64,000 bases of DNA, taken from assembly GCA_949372655.1 (NCBI GenBank), contig CASIAI010000008.1, positions 62,001 to 126,000 of the forward strand, given 5' to 3'. This stretch comes from Candidatus Poseidoniaceae archaeon (GTDB lineage Archaea; Thermoplasmatota; Poseidoniia; Poseidoniales; Poseidoniaceae). The notes under the pieces are model-generated. The model worked only from the letters and a program-made list of their open reading frames with translations. It had not been told where the DNA came from and searched no databases. Position 1 is the stretch's first letter. Each line of letters starts with the position of its first letter. Below are positions 19,727-30,373 of the stretch, one piece after another. The position numbers and the translations under genes were made by a program.

Positions 19727-21091
19727 ATGGCCGATGGTTATCATGGTGAAATTCCCGCTGGCTGGCCCGGTTCAATGTGGTTAGAAGGTAAAACAATTAT
19801 TCACATGCCAAAAGGGCAAGAGAGGCCTTCACACATGCCAAGAGGACCCGCTAAAAATACAGGTTCAGGGTTCCTTAATCCTGCAATGGCTCCAGCGAGA
19901 ACTAGATCAGTGATGTTACTGGCGGATGTTCTTGAAAATGAATGGCTTATCAAAGAAGGAAAGTCCATTCGTGTATTTGATGCATTATGTTCTACTGGTG
20001 TTAGAATTCGAAGGTGGAGAAATGAGGTCCCTGGAGAACTACAAAATAGATTAAGAATTACTGCTAATGACATTGATGATTTCGCATTGAAATGGGCTAA
20101 GGTTTCACATTATGATCACCCTCCATCTGTAATAATTGAGCATTCGGTAGAGTCTGACAGATATGGGAAAACTCCTGATGGCGTTTTTGAAAATGGAATT
20201 TTATTCCAGCAATTAGATGCTCGTGTCGCTTTATCTGATGCTTCTTATCAGTGGATAGATATCGACCCCTTTGGCTCACCTGTCTCGTTTTTAGATTCTG
20301 CAATTCAAAGTCTAGCAAGAACCGGAGTGCTAGAAGTGACAGCAACAGACACTGCTGCTTTAACTGGCTCTTCGCTAAGTTCGCAAAAAAGAAGATATGG
20401 TTCAAAGGGAATTGTTGACCTTTATGCTCATGATGATGCTGTTAGAACTCTTTTGAGTCTTATCGCAACAACTGCTGCACGCCATGATAAATCTATGAGC
20501 CCAATCTTAGCACTATTTGATGGACATCATGTTAGAGTAAGCGTGATACTCACAACTAGTAAGGAAAAAGCAAGTGATATGCATTCTAATATTGGGTGGA
20601 GAGTAAGGTCAGATGATATTCCATATCGATTCAAAAAACACCCTGATGAAAAGGAATTAGAACGTTCTAGCGGACCTATGTGGATCGGCCCATTATGGAA
20701 TCATGAGATAACTCAGAGAATGACTGAAGAAAGAGCGATTGAACTTTGTCAGCCTTCAAAGGAAGACCTAGAAAAGGCAAAATCTGCAGGATTAGACTGG
20801 GATGATGCAGATTTAGAATACGCTACTAGAGAATTACGTAGAAGCGTCAGACATATTTCAAAAGCGGCAGATTTGATGAGTCGTGAACATCTATTGTTGA
20901 ATCTAGACTATTTGCCTAAGTGGTCCGGTACATCAGGCGCTCCAAAGATGGATATATTGATAGAGAGTTTGATTGAAAAAGGCTACTGCGCTGCCAGAGC
21001 CCCCGACTTAGAGCCTGTTTTTGTTACTGATGCTAGTTTCGAAGAAGTAATCAAAACGGTTCAAGAGTTGAGTCTGAACTCATCCAAATGA
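19727..21091 (+). CDS. trm1: tRNA (guanine(26)-N2)-dimethyltransferase
   Basis: NPAMAPARTRSVML, WIDIDPFGSPVSFLDSA, LEVTATDTAALTGS. Confidence 0.95.
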   Translation: MADGYHGEIPAGWPGSMWLEGKTIIHMPKGQERPSHMPRGPAKNTGSGFLNPAMAPARTRSVMLLADVLENEWLIKEGKSIRVFDALCSTGVRIRRWRNEVPGELQNRLRITANDIDDFALKWAKVSHYDHPPSVIIEHSVESDRYGKTPDGVFENGILFQQLDARVALSDASYQWIDIDPFGSPVSFLDSAIQSLARTGVLEVTATDTAALTGSSLSSQKRRYGSKGIVDLYAHDDAVRTLLSLIATTAARHDKSMSPILALFDGHHVRVSVILTTSKEKASDMHSNIGWRVRSDDIPYRFKKHPDEKELERSSGPMWIGPLWNHEITQRMTEERAIELCQPSKEDLEKAKSAGLDWDDADLEYATRELRRSVRHISKAADLMSREHLLLNLDYLPKWSGTSGAPKMDILIESLIEKGYCAARAPDLEPVFVTDASFEEVIKTVQELSLNSSK

Positions 21092-21838
21092 CGGGTCAGT
21101 AAATGAGTCATCATCGTTTTCAGGGCCAGGAAGCATTGTAGTTGATTTCTCAAAAACTTCTTTGACACTATTTTCTATCTCTCTAGCATTTTCCAATAAT
21201 TCTGTCAGTGGGATTTCTATTCCAGTTAACTCCGAAACTGCCTCAATCGCCAATGCTGCAGCTCTAGCATCTGGATAAATAGGACTTGCTTCTGCTAAAA
21301 GAGCAGTTACATCTATCCCTAATCTATCTCCTTCACCAAGTAAAAATCCAGTGATTCCGGCGACAATACCCTGTTGTATTGGGGCGATACCTGCTTGCTT
21401 AAGCCTCTGCCTTGCTAAAGAAGAGGACCCAACTCCGTATAACTCTCCATGAGTTAATTCCTTATCGGGGGAAACAATCCCATCAATTATTACTAAATTA
21501 TCAAAACCGCCTTTAGTAAACCATTCAAGAACGGTTGAGGCGAACATTATGTCTTGCTTGTTTTTGAAACGAATCTCAGAGGTAAAAACTCCTATTTTTT
21601 CGCCTTGATAAACTCTTACCGGATGTTTTGGTACTTGGTCGTGAATAAGAGCGACTGCGGGGAACTCTGAATTAAGGACGGTACCAAGTTGTTGGAGTTT
21701 CAAAGACTTAATTATGTGTGATGCTGCAATTACGCCTACCATTCCTGCAGTAGTGAATCCTGCTATTGCGACGCCTCCAGTCCTAGGATCTGCGCCTTCA
21801 TGGAGAACCAATGCATATCCTCTAAACTCGTGTTCCAT
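21080..21838 (-). CDS. PAC2 family (proteasome assembly chaperone-like) protein
   Basis: GFTTAGMVGVIAASHIIKSLKLQQLGTV...; GIAPIQQGIVAGITGFLL; YPDARAAALAIEAVSELTG. Confidence 0.88.
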   Translation of the reverse strand: MEHEFRGYALVLHEGADPRTGGVAIAGFTTAGMVGVIAASHIIKSLKLQQLGTVLNSEFPAVALIHDQVPKHPVRVYQGEKIGVFTSEIRFKNKQDIMFASTVLEWFTKGGFDNLVIIDGIVSPDKELTHGELYGVGSSSLARQRLKQAGIAPIQQGIVAGITGFLLGEGDRLGIDVTALLAEASPIYPDARAAALAIEAVSELTGIEIPLTELLENAREIENSVKEVFEKSTTMLPGPENDDDSFTDPSFG

Positions 21839-21927
21839 TAACTCCCCTCAACCCTGCGTGATGAACGACAAACAAAAGACCTACTATTTGTCAAAACCTT
21901 TTCTCGGCGAATTGTAAACTATTATCT

Positions 21928-22464
21928 ATGCCGGATATTTGGATTAGTATGAGGGCTGATATGAGTAACACAACGAAAGTTTCCATTCATGTAGGAGATT
22001 TTGACTTCGATGCCGAAGGTGGACAGTTAGAAGTTGATGAAAGGCTTGCTCAATTCAAGCAAGAAGGCCTCTGGGATGCGATGTTAGAGCGCGTACAAGA
22101 AACGATAGAATTTACCAAAGAGTCTACTCCCGTTAATACAACGAATGGTAAACAACCAGAAAGAGGCGTTAATTTCCGATTATTACTTGAGAATTATGCA
22201 CTTGATGGAAAGCCAGAACAAGTTCTTGGGGCATTACATTTTCTAAGAGAGATCGAAAAGCTTGAGGATTGCCCCCCCCGAGTAATAAATTCATTATTTG
22301 AAGATGCAAAAATTGAGCCACCTGGTAATCTTTCACTCTACATCAATCGACTTAAAGAACGAAATTTTCTCACTATACCAAGTAAGCATGGAGATAAGAA
22401 TCGCTATGCTGCGTTAACTGAAGAAGGCCTTAAGCACTTAGAAGAGAAATCTGAGCGAATGTGA
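21928..22464 (+). CDS. Hypothetical protein with possible C-terminal winged-helix region
   Basis: ORF; LSLYINRLKERNFLTIPSKHGDKNRYAALTEEGLKHLE resembles a wHTH wing. Confidence 0.7.
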   Translation: MPDIWISMRADMSNTTKVSIHVGDFDFDAEGGQLEVDERLAQFKQEGLWDAMLERVQETIEFTKESTPVNTTNGKQPERGVNFRLLLENYALDGKPEQVLGALHFLREIEKLEDCPPRVINSLFEDAKIEPPGNLSLYINRLKERNFLTIPSKHGDKNRYAALTEEGLKHLEEKSERM

Positions 22465-22474
22465 GGTTATTGAA

Positions 22475-22918
22475 ATGGTTATGTCGGGGAGCGGGGATGA
22501 CCCTCGAGATGGTGTAGGAAAAGACAGTCAAATAATCGATTGGTCTTTCCAAAATAGAACTGAGTCATTACTTCGTAAAGGAAGACACTCTGGTTCTAAT
22601 TTTAGAAGAGCGGTCTTAGATGGTTCAGATCTAACCGAAGGAGATTTTTCAAATTGCGATTTCAGGAAGGCTTCAATGGTTGGCGTTGATTTGATGAAAT
22701 CTGCTTTTGATAATGCGGATTTTAGAGGTGCTGACATGAAAAAAGCAAGATTAAATTTATCAAACTTCAATAATTGTCAATTCAAAGGCGCCGACCTCAG
22801 AGGGATTAGAGGAAAGTATGCAATTTGGCAGGGCAGTGATTGGTGGAACGCAATAATTGACGAAGACCTAGAGAAAACTCTAGCTAAAAAATGGCCTAGG
22901 CCTAAAAACGAAGAATAA
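22475..22918 (+). CDS. Pentapeptide repeat protein
   Basis: A(D/N)Lxx-type repeats: FRRAVLDGSDLTEGDFSNCDFRKASMVGVDLMKSAFDNADFRGADMKKARLNLSNFNNCQFKGADLRG. Confidence 0.9.
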   Translation: MVMSGSGDDPRDGVGKDSQIIDWSFQNRTESLLRKGRHSGSNFRRAVLDGSDLTEGDFSNCDFRKASMVGVDLMKSAFDNADFRGADMKKARLNLSNFNNCQFKGADLRGIRGKYAIWQGSDWWNAIIDEDLEKTLAKKWPRPKNEE

Positions 22919-22921
22919 TAC

Positions 22922-23569
22922 TTATTCAGATTCTAAATTTTGATTTCCGGATAACTTTACTTTATTAGTACTATCAAGAGCCATTCTAGCGCGAGCGTTT
23001 AGGAGTGGCAATGAAGTCAGTGCTCCACAAACAACCATGCAAATACCGCAAAGGTAAGTGAGAATTCTATAGGTTAGAAGTAGGGGTCCTGAAAGGTATA
23101 GTTCAGCAGAATCATTGATTAAAACACTACCTAGCACCCCTGTTACCAAACCAATTATCGCACCTTCTAGTCCGAGGAGTGCTCCCTTCTTGTTTAGTCT
23201 AAACAGAAATGGTGAACCAACTACGATCAATGCTCCAGAAATAGCAAGGCCTGCTGCTCGAATCAAGTATCCTTGCCTAGCAGAATCATGGAACTTTTGA
23301 TAATCTTCAGTTGAAATTTCAGTATCTATATCGCTATTTGGAGTTTCTAGAACAATGTCTATCTCGCCTTGGGTGAGGTCTTCTTTTTGACTCAATTGAA
23401 AATCACCATAAGCAAGTACTAGAAGTAGTAATCCACCTAATAACATTAACACAGCAACTGTTTTTGGACCCTTTGTATCTGGCTTTATTGAAAAGTTAAT
23501 ATCTTCTTGCAAGGGAACTGAATCTTCTTTATCCATGCGTATAGAAAAATCAAATTGCTTTTCACTCAC
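22922..23569 (-). CDS. Membrane protein, hypothetical
   Basis: ORF with several hydrophobic segments. Confidence 0.7.
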   Translation of the reverse strand: MSEKQFDFSIRMDKEDSVPLQEDINFSIKPDTKGPKTVAVLMLLGGLLLLVLAYGDFQLSQKEDLTQGEIDIVLETPNSDIDTEISTEDYQKFHDSARQGYLIRAAGLAISGALIVVGSPFLFRLNKKGALLGLEGAIIGLVTGVLGSVLINDSAELYLSGPLLLTYRILTYLCGICMVVCGALTSLPLLNARARMALDSTNKVKLSGNQNLESE

Positions 23570-23575
23570 AAAAAA

Positions 23576-23992
23576 TCACTCCTTCGAAATATGTTTCTCT
23601 AAACCTTCAGTCAACCACTCTGGTATTGTAATAGATTCCATAGAATCCATATTCATACAGACTGTTACTTGGGAAGAAGACCATAATAATTCGTCATTCT
23701 GATTATGGAAGCGATAAGCCCAGGTACAAGACTTGGTACCAATTCGTTCAATCCAAATCGTAGCATGAACAATATCTCCATACTTTAGAGGTGAGATGAA
23801 ATCTGTCTCAATGTGAACTACTGGAAAGCCAATTCGCCTATTATTGATCATTTCAGGATAGGAAATACTACACATTTCCTCCCAACATTCCTCGAAAAAA
23901 CGATGTGCTAAATCATAAATACGCGGGAAGTAAGCAATATTTGCACTATCCAGCATGGGGTAATCTACGCGACGTTGGAGATTTACCGCCAT
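23576..23992 (-). CDS. 4-hydroxybenzoyl-CoA thioesterase-like (YbgC/hotdog) protein
   Basis: RRVDYPMLDSANIAYFPRIYDLAHRFFEE...FPVVHIETDFISPLKYGDIVHATIWIERIGTKSCTWAYRF. Confidence 0.85.
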   Translation of the reverse strand: MAVNLQRRVDYPMLDSANIAYFPRIYDLAHRFFEECWEEMCSISYPEMINNRRIGFPVVHIETDFISPLKYGDIVHATIWIERIGTKSCTWAYRFHNQNDELLWSSSQVTVCMNMDSMESITIPEWLTEGLEKHISKE

Positions 23993-24088
23993 GTATGTGC
24001 TAATTCACAGGTATCAATGAAACCTTGCATTTGAATATATTTCGAAACCCATCGCGCTTATATCCGGAGCATAAGTGGAGTGCTTTAA

Positions 24089-24162
24089 GGCCCCATAGTG
24101 TAGCTTGGATATCACCCTGGTTTGCGGAACCAGTAACCCGTGTTCGAATCGCGGCGGGGCCG
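24089..24162 (+). tRNA. tRNA-Arg (GCG)
   Basis: Cloverleaf: acceptor GGCCCCA/CGGGGCC, anticodon stem-loop CTGGT-TTGCGGA-ACCAG, T arm CCGTGTTCGAATCGCGG; genomic CCA follows at 24163-24165. Confidence 0.9.
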
Positions 24163-24172
24163 CCACTACTGT

Positions 24173-25051
24173 TCACCAATGTTCATACTCTAGTTTAGCA
24201 CACATTTGTTTCAGTTCTTCATCATCAATGCTAGCAGTTTGGCTTAATATTGGCATAATTAGCTTACACAAACCAAAAGATGTAGTCCAGTCCATAGAAT
24301 CTGGCATCGTATTTGCAGGACTTCTAGAAATCCTATTCATCAATATAAAAATCTCATCTGCGTCTTCTAAAACAGATGCTGTATCGCTAGTTAATAGACG
24401 CCAAATCCTCTGTCTTGGTTTCTTATATTCTAAACTGAAACCAATCGACAATGGATTGCCAAAACCAAGCCTCCACTTAAATCCATGAGAACCTCTAAAT
24501 GATACTGTCATCGAATCTAGATTATAGTTCGCTTTGAATCTAAATCTAAAGTAATCTTTCATCTTATTCCCTATTGGACTATGCGGACTAGGCCCGTACA
24601 ATTCTACCAAAGCAGTTCTAAGAGTATCTCCATTATCATTATCAAAGAAGTTCTCATCATTTAATAATCCAAAAATCATGGCTGCTATACTGTCTGCAAA
24701 GGGAACGTTCACATTAGAAATGCTTTGAATGCAAGCATTAGTAAATTTATTTCTATCTAATTTGCCTTTAGCATGTACCAAAATAGTATCAAAACCCATT
24801 CCGTATACTATAGGATTACTCAGTCTTTTCATCAATGTATCAATATTGATACGATAAGTTGCCAATTGACCAACTACAACGATAAATCCCTCATCGAGCA
24901 TTATTCTATTTGGTTCAGAATTCATTATCTCTGTTAGAAATTCAAAAGCTCGGGTGTGGGATGCGGTTATGGAAGAAAACTCCCGCATCAGGTTACTCTT
25001 CATTTGATTCTGAACGCCTTTTGAAAGTGGCATCGACACTTCAGTTTCCAT
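24173..25051 (-). CDS. Hypothetical protein (292 aa)
   Basis: Full-length ORF, coding-like; no family recognised. Confidence 0.7.
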   Translation of the reverse strand: METEVSMPLSKGVQNQMKSNLMREFSSITASHTRAFEFLTEIMNSEPNRIMLDEGFIVVVGQLATYRINIDTLMKRLSNPIVYGMGFDTILVHAKGKLDRNKFTNACIQSISNVNVPFADSIAAMIFGLLNDENFFDNDNGDTLRTALVELYGPSPHSPIGNKMKDYFRFRFKANYNLDSMTVSFRGSHGFKWRLGFGNPLSIGFSLEYKKPRQRIWRLLTSDTASVLEDADEIFILMNRISRSPANTMPDSMDWTTSFGLCKLIMPILSQTASIDDEELKQMCAKLEYEHW

Positions 25052-25082
25052 ACTTGATATGGAATTCGAGAGTATTTAGTAT

Positions 25083-25775
25083 TCAAATTTTCCAAATTCG
25101 ACATTCCCACCCATTCTCATCGGCTAGGTTCTTCATCTTTTTATCAGGGTTTATCGCTATCGGATTTCCAGTTTTTCGCATAAACCAGGTATCAGCCATG
25201 GTATTTCCATACCCATAACATAAAGATAAATCATGCCCGTTTTCTTTTGCATCTTTTTGCACGACAGGAACTTTCCCTTTTCTCCTTGGAACGCTCCAAC
25301 CTTTTTCAGAACCCGATAGTATCCCTTTCCTTATTTTGGGTCCACAACCATAGATAGTATCGACTTCCAATTTGGCACCCATTGCTTCAGCCATTGGTGC
25401 GATTGTCGCAGTCACTAAGACTACTCTATGGCCTTGACCTTTATGCCATGATATACAATCCAATGCTTCTTGGGGAACCTTTTGGATTAAGTTTTGTGAA
25501 GCGATCTGTTCTGAATATCTCTCTAAAACTTCCCACGATGCTAAGCAAAAATGGCCTCTATTTCTTGCAGCATCATACACGGAGCGTCCACGTAGTAAGT
25601 TGCCCATGAATCCCATAGTCCACATTGTGGCACCTAGAGGAATCCTCCAAGGTCTTCTAAAAGCCAACTGACCGGTTAGTGTCTTCTCACTCGAAGCATC
25701 CAATAATGTTCCATCAAGATCAAAATAGGCGGCTATTTCACCTGTCATCGAGATGGCTAATTGGCGATAATACAT
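25083..25775 (-). CDS. HAD-IB family hydrolase (phosphoserine phosphatase-like)
   Basis: AAYFDLDGTLLDASSEKTL; VVLVTATIAPMAEAMGAKLEVD; YGYGNTMADTWFMRKTGNPIAINPDKKM. Confidence 0.9.
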   Translation of the reverse strand: MYYRQLAISMTGEIAAYFDLDGTLLDASSEKTLTGQLAFRRPWRIPLGATMWTMGFMGNLLRGRSVYDAARNRGHFCLASWEVLERYSEQIASQNLIQKVPQEALDCISWHKGQGHRVVLVTATIAPMAEAMGAKLEVDTIYGCGPKIRKGILSGSEKGWSVPRRKGKVPVVQKDAKENGHDLSLCYGYGNTMADTWFMRKTGNPIAINPDKKMKNLADENGWECRIWKI

Positions 25776-25800
25776 GAGTGAAACCCTTAAAATAAAGTTT

Positions 25801-26091
25801 TCAATGTGTTTTCTTAGGTTTTAGGGCATTACCAATTTCGCCGTACACCCTTCTCCCAGCCTTATGATCTTGCCACCATGTAAGGGTTTTAGATAAATTT
25901 CTCGAGATAAAAAATCCTATTTTCCTTGGGGTTAGTCCATGATTCCTCATGTACTTATCATGAGATAGATTTGCAACTATCGACTGGGCAGAACAACCCG
26001 GATTAGCACCTACAAATTTTTCCACTTCTATTTTCAATCTTTCAAATCTTGCTCGTTTCTGCGAGCCTTTGCCCAATCTCCTAGGAACCAT
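25801..26091 (-). CDS. Small basic hypothetical protein
   Basis: 96-aa ORF, basic. Confidence 0.6.
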   Translation of the reverse strand: MVPRRLGKGSQKRARFERLKIEVEKFVGANPGCSAQSIVANLSHDKYMRNHGLTPRKIGFFISRNLSKTLTWWQDHKAGRRVYGEIGNALKPKKTH

Positions 26092-26162
26092 AATTAGAAA
26101 TCATCGTTAACCCATATCAAAGAAATGGTGGCAACCCCGAGGGAATAATTGCTAGAAGGAAA

Positions 26163-26534
26163 TTAATCAAAACGAACTGACTGTGTAGTCTTCCAATTAG
26201 CAGTTGCTAACTTCTTAGCTTTACCATCTGCAATAATTGGATGTATTTTCTTCAATCTACCGTGCATACCGTGGACTTGAAATTTAACTCTTAATTCTGC
26301 AGCCCTATCTCTTTGGATAGTTTCCATTTGTTCATCATCAAGTTCAATACTTGCCATCTCTGAACCATTATTTAAATCTGAAATGATGAATTTTTGACCA
26401 CTTACTGAAAGGCTCGGCCTAAACTCCCAATCATCAGGATGGTTCATCCAGACTGAAATATCAAATGAGACTGTACCTCTGATATTGACTCTACTAATTT
26501 CAACAGTGTCGACCATGGCTCTCATACCTCCCAA
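26163..26534 (-). CDS. Hypothetical protein (123 aa)
   Basis: ORF in same strand run; coding-like composition. Confidence 0.6.
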   Translation of the reverse strand: MGGMRAMVDTVEISRVNIRGTVSFDISVWMNHPDDWEFRPSLSVSGQKFIISDLNNGSEMASIELDDEQMETIQRDRAAELRVKFQVHGMHGRLKKIHPIIADGKAKKLATANWKTTQSVRFD

Positions 26535-26570
26535 ATAGTCCGGCTAAATTACTTCTTGCATTAGTGCTAA

Positions 26571-27749
26571 TCATCCAAAGGTTATCTCGGTCAACACTGG
26601 ACTCATGACAATCACTATCACTTCTAAGTCCCAATTATTTCCTGGGTCTGGGTCAGGCAGAACTTCGACTACAGAATCGGGGTCTGCTTGCTGTGCAAAA
26701 ACAGTCCATGTCCAGACTCCTTGTGCAGTTCTTGAGCCGGCTTGACCGATTAATAAATTCATCAAGTCTTCTTCGGAATCAGCGGTATAAATACCGTCTT
26801 CGCCAGTTGGATTTATTGAATCACGTTCCATTGTGGCTTTAGCGGTTTCATTGGCAGTAATATTTCCACCTTCAGTTTGTACTGTTTTCTCATACTTGTC
26901 ATTCTCGATAAGTAATGTTAGTGTGAAGTTATCTTGTGGACCTAGTTCTTGTTCTAGTTGTAAGATTGCAGAATATTCCATTATTCGACCATTATCGCCT
27001 GGAGAAATACTATCTTCCCACTGACTACCTTGTTCGAGATAATCATCCCAAGTGAAAGTTAGTTCTTCAGTAATCCACTTGACTTCGAAACTTCTCGTTA
27101 TGATTTCAATGGTAAAGGATTCTGTGACGCTTGCATCGGCACCATCTGAGATAACTAAACTACCCATTACCTTTCCAGAAACATTGGTAGGGAGTAATAC
27201 TGTAGGAGTAGTTGCGTCAATATCGTTTCTTTGGTCTCCATCGGAATCAGAATCTGTAGTCCAATCCAAATCCCAAGAAAAAGTGAGGTCTTTGCCTTCA
27301 GGGTCAAAACTACCTGAAGCATCCAAGAATGCAGAGTCTCCCGATTTTACTTGATCAGGGATTGTTAAATTAAGTACAGGGGCTCCATTCACAACAATCG
27401 TTGATGAGATTTCATCTTCTCCCCCTTGACTGTTAATTACGGTCAATGTGACTGTATAAACTCCGAATTTATCATATGTATGGGAAGTGAATCCTACAAC
27501 TGTTTCTGCCTTTAGGCCGTTACCAAAGTCCCATTCAAAGCCCGTAACTACTCCTTCTACCGCTTCAGAATCTCTAGCATCAAATGTTACTGTCTCTCCT
27601 TCTTGGATTGAAAGTGGGTATGCTTGCAACGATGCACGCGGGTCTACTGTAGAGTCCATTCCTATGCACCCAGAAACAAAAACTGACAAAACTATCAACA
27701 TTGAAAGTGAGAAAGATTTAGCCTTAGCAGCAACTCGCATCTTCCTCAT
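26571..27749 (-). CDS. Lipoprotein-like secreted protein with PKD domains
   Basis: Signal with lipobox-like LSVFVSGCIG; EGETVTFDARDSEAVEGVVTGFEWDFGNG...SHTYDKFGVYTVTLTV PKD pattern. Confidence 0.88.
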   Translation of the reverse strand: MRKMRVAAKAKSFSLSMLIVLSVFVSGCIGMDSTVDPRASLQAYPLSIQEGETVTFDARDSEAVEGVVTGFEWDFGNGLKAETVVGFTSHTYDKFGVYTVTLTVINSQGGEDEISSTIVVNGAPVLNLTIPDQVKSGDSAFLDASGSFDPEGKDLTFSWDLDWTTDSDSDGDQRNDIDATTPTVLLPTNVSGKVMGSLVISDGADASVTESFTIEIITRSFEVKWITEELTFTWDDYLEQGSQWEDSISPGDNGRIMEYSAILQLEQELGPQDNFTLTLLIENDKYEKTVQTEGGNITANETAKATMERDSINPTGEDGIYTADSEEDLMNLLIGQAGSRTAQGVWTWTVFAQQADPDSVVEVLPDPDPGNNWDLEVIVIVMSPVLTEITFG

Positions 27750-27815
27750 AAACTATAACGAATACTTCACACTTGTAATAGTATGTATATTTGGAGTGAA
27801 AAATGTTTCATTATT

Positions 27816-28202
27816 TTAGGACTTTCTTTCACCCGGATCAAAAGATACTTCTCTGGGAATATCGCCGATTATTTCTGCCCCCTCAAGATATTCATCTAAA
27901 TTTTCATAGGAATCATGAACAACGACATTCTTATCCGAGTTATCTTCTAAATCCGTGCTTTCAAATTCCTCAAAACCAACATCCCCTGCATCATATTCAG
28001 AAACTATTACTCGTTCATCTGATTCGGCCTCTTCAGGATCTTCGAGTAGTAGTGTATCCATGGCCTCGGTAGATAATTTCTCGCTGTTACCATGATATTT
28101 AGACGCGTATTCTTGTTGATTGGTATCTTGTTCTTCATCTTCACTTTCAACAGCAGTTGAGTTATTTGTAAATAAATTCTTGAGCCGGTTGAACAGTCCC
28201 AT
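27816..28202 (-). CDS. Acidic hypothetical protein (128 aa)
   Basis: ORF; acidic, probably disordered. Confidence 0.6.
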   Translation of the reverse strand: MGLFNRLKNLFTNNSTAVESEDEEQDTNQQEYASKYHGNSEKLSTEAMDTLLLEDPEEAESDERVIVSEYDAGDVGFEEFESTDLEDNSDKNVVVHDSYENLDEYLEGAEIIGDIPREVSFDPGERKS

Positions 28203-28266
28203 GAATTAACCTATGAGAAATTTTGATTTCAATATTGGTATACTCTAGAATAGAGATGTTCAAGGA

Positions 28267-29103
28267 GTGGGAACTTTTGCTCGATATATGGCTCAGAACT
28301 TTCTTGACGGAGAACGTGTCTTGGCCTTAGATTTAGAGACAACTGGGATTTCTACAAGTAATGACAGAATTGTTCAAATCGCTTTGATTGGCTCATCTGT
28401 TGATGGGGTTGAAATCTCATATGAGAATCTAGTTAACCCGCGACGTTCAATACCGATTCAGGCTAGTAATGTTCATGGCATTTATGATGGCGATGTTAGA
28501 GGATTGGGTGACTTTTCTACCTTTGCTGATGAGATATTTACCCAAATTGAGGGAGCAGTTATTATCGGACATAATGTAAGGCAATTTGATTTGCCACTAC
28601 TGAATAATGAATTTAGACGATTAGGTAAATTGCCCCCTACCCCAAAAGTGGTTTTAGATACTTTAGAAGTTGTTCGTAGAGTAAAGTTGCCTAGGCCTCA
28701 TAACTTAGGTGCTCTGTGTAAAAAGCATGGTATTTCTCTAGAAAATGCACACACTGCGGCTGCTGATGCAGCAGCTTCATTGCTATTATTTTGGAGACTT
28801 TCGGTAGACCATTCCCCTTACTTTAGAAAGTCATTAGAAGAGTTGGAAAGATGGCTAGTCCACGGTGATTCAAGAAAGGATGAGTCTAACCTTGGTAGGG
28901 GCCTTGAAGACTTGGACATGTTAGATTCTTTAGGTAAGATAAGAATAGATGATGGTCATTATGTTCTTGCCTTTGGAAGGCATAAAGGTCGGCATATTTC
29001 TGAAATTCAAAATTTAGACCCTAAATATATCTCTTGGCTTCTATCCCCTAAAGGAATTGAAGATGAAGATGCCCGTGAGGCGATTAGAGATTCTCTTAAT
29101 TGA
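28267..29103 (+). CDS. DnaQ-like DEDDh 3'-5' exonuclease
   Basis: ALDLETTGISTSNDRIVQIALIG (ExoI), VIIGHNVRQFDLPLLNNEFRRLG (ExoII), HTAAADAAASLLLFWRL (ExoIII). Possible GTG start. Confidence 0.88.
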   Translation: MGTFARYMAQNFLDGERVLALDLETTGISTSNDRIVQIALIGSSVDGVEISYENLVNPRRSIPIQASNVHGIYDGDVRGLGDFSTFADEIFTQIEGAVIIGHNVRQFDLPLLNNEFRRLGKLPPTPKVVLDTLEVVRRVKLPRPHNLGALCKKHGISLENAHTAAADAAASLLLFWRLSVDHSPYFRKSLEELERWLVHGDSRKDESNLGRGLEDLDMLDSLGKIRIDDGHYVLAFGRHKGRHISEIQNLDPKYISWLLSPKGIEDEDAREAIRDSLN

Positions 29104-30285
29104 TCAATTATCACGATGATATTCTACTCCGTCCGGTATCGGATTCCAAGGTAAAACATCACACCAATGCCCAATACGCCATGTGCTTTGGGCAGTCATT
29201 ATAGAACCCAAAAATAGTGGGCCTTGATGTTGTGTATCTAGTACTTCTTGTAGAGCATCTTTTCCACGCCCATCGAATTTTGCAGATTTCTTAATACCTG
29301 TAGGTATCGCCCTACCTCCATCATCAAATGGCTCACATAATTCAATAACAGCAGAGCCGCTATTCGGTTCAAATTCATGTAATAATACTACGGCATCAGA
29401 AAAGTCATCTTTGTGCAAAGTGCCATTCTCATGTCTCCAATTCCACCAATGTGAGCACCAAGCCTTCCAATCGCAAAATCCACCGCAAGAATCAGGACCT
29501 GGGGTTGGAGCCATTGGAATTGGAGTGGGTTGTGTTTCTTGCCATGCTGCATATGCTTGTTCTAACACATTATCTCCAATTGCGGCCCATTTGGAGGAGT
29601 TTTGAGTATACCATCCTTCGGTACGAACCGGAGGTGCATTGGAATTATTGTCGAGTATTATATCCCTATACAACCTCAACTGACGATTAACTTCAGTCTT
29701 TAACTGCTTATCTGGAGTTCTACCTGTTTTCAAATCTGCTACAAGCCAGCCAATCATCTCTCCACTTTCGTTTACATCTGCTAACAACAGGTCAAGACGT
29801 CCCATTAAACGACCATCTTTAGTTTTCAATTCGCCTTCGACCGCAATCGCATGCTTCTGTATTTTACGCCATAGTGCGCCTGTAACTCTCTTGTGCTCAA
29901 GTCCTTGAATTCCTATATGGTCAAGTAACATAATTACTCCTCCACGTTGTTGTTTTATTGCTTCTTTCCACTTCTCTTCTTTCCACTTAGGGCGCCTTGG
30001 AGTTTTCATAAAAACTTCTTTCTCTTCTTCCCATCGTAATTTTAGAACTCGTTCGGATTCTTGTGGAAGCCAATCATCTTGTTGATTACCTATTTTTGAG
30101 TAATCATTCAACAATAAGTCTTCGATGGATGCGTGAACTGCAGTACCTAATGAGGCAGCCATTCCAGCCTTTCTAGGAAGTCTTTGTCGGCTCAACCAGT
30201 ACATTCGTGGGCAGGTCTCATAGCGATTCCAAGCAGAAGGCGAAAGCATGTGCTCTCTAGAAACGGGGGCTTTCTCTTCGGCCAT
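29104..30285 (-). CDS. PD-(D/E)XK (RecB/Cas4-like) nuclease family protein
   Basis: LSPSAWNRYETCPRMYWLSRQRLPRKAG; GRLDLLLADVNESGEMIGWLVADLKTGRTPDKQLKTEVNRQLRLYRDI; Cys-containing CGGFCDWKAWCSHWW. Confidence 0.85.
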   Translation of the reverse strand: MAEEKAPVSREHMLSPSAWNRYETCPRMYWLSRQRLPRKAGMAASLGTAVHASIEDLLLNDYSKIGNQQDDWLPQESERVLKLRWEEEKEVFMKTPRRPKWKEEKWKEAIKQQRGGVIMLLDHIGIQGLEHKRVTGALWRKIQKHAIAVEGELKTKDGRLMGRLDLLLADVNESGEMIGWLVADLKTGRTPDKQLKTEVNRQLRLYRDIILDNNSNAPPVRTEGWYTQNSSKWAAIGDNVLEQAYAAWQETQPTPIPMAPTPGPDSCGGFCDWKAWCSHWWNWRHENGTLHKDDFSDAVVLLHEFEPNSGSAVIELCEPFDDGGRAIPTGIKKSAKFDGRGKDALQEVLDTQHQGPLFLGSIMTAQSTWRIGHWCDVLPWNPIPDGVEYHRDN

Positions 30286-30373
30286 GATGTATCGTTTTGT
30301 TTAACCATCATCAAACCACCGCTATGAGCAAAATGACGAAAGTGTTGATACACGATGAGAAAGTAGAGGATTC

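Noticed and set aside
29104-30285. Possible Cas4 / CRISPR adaptation gene
   Set aside because: PD-(D/E)XK motif is present but there are no other cas genes or array nearby; a generic RecB-like nuclease is the safer call.
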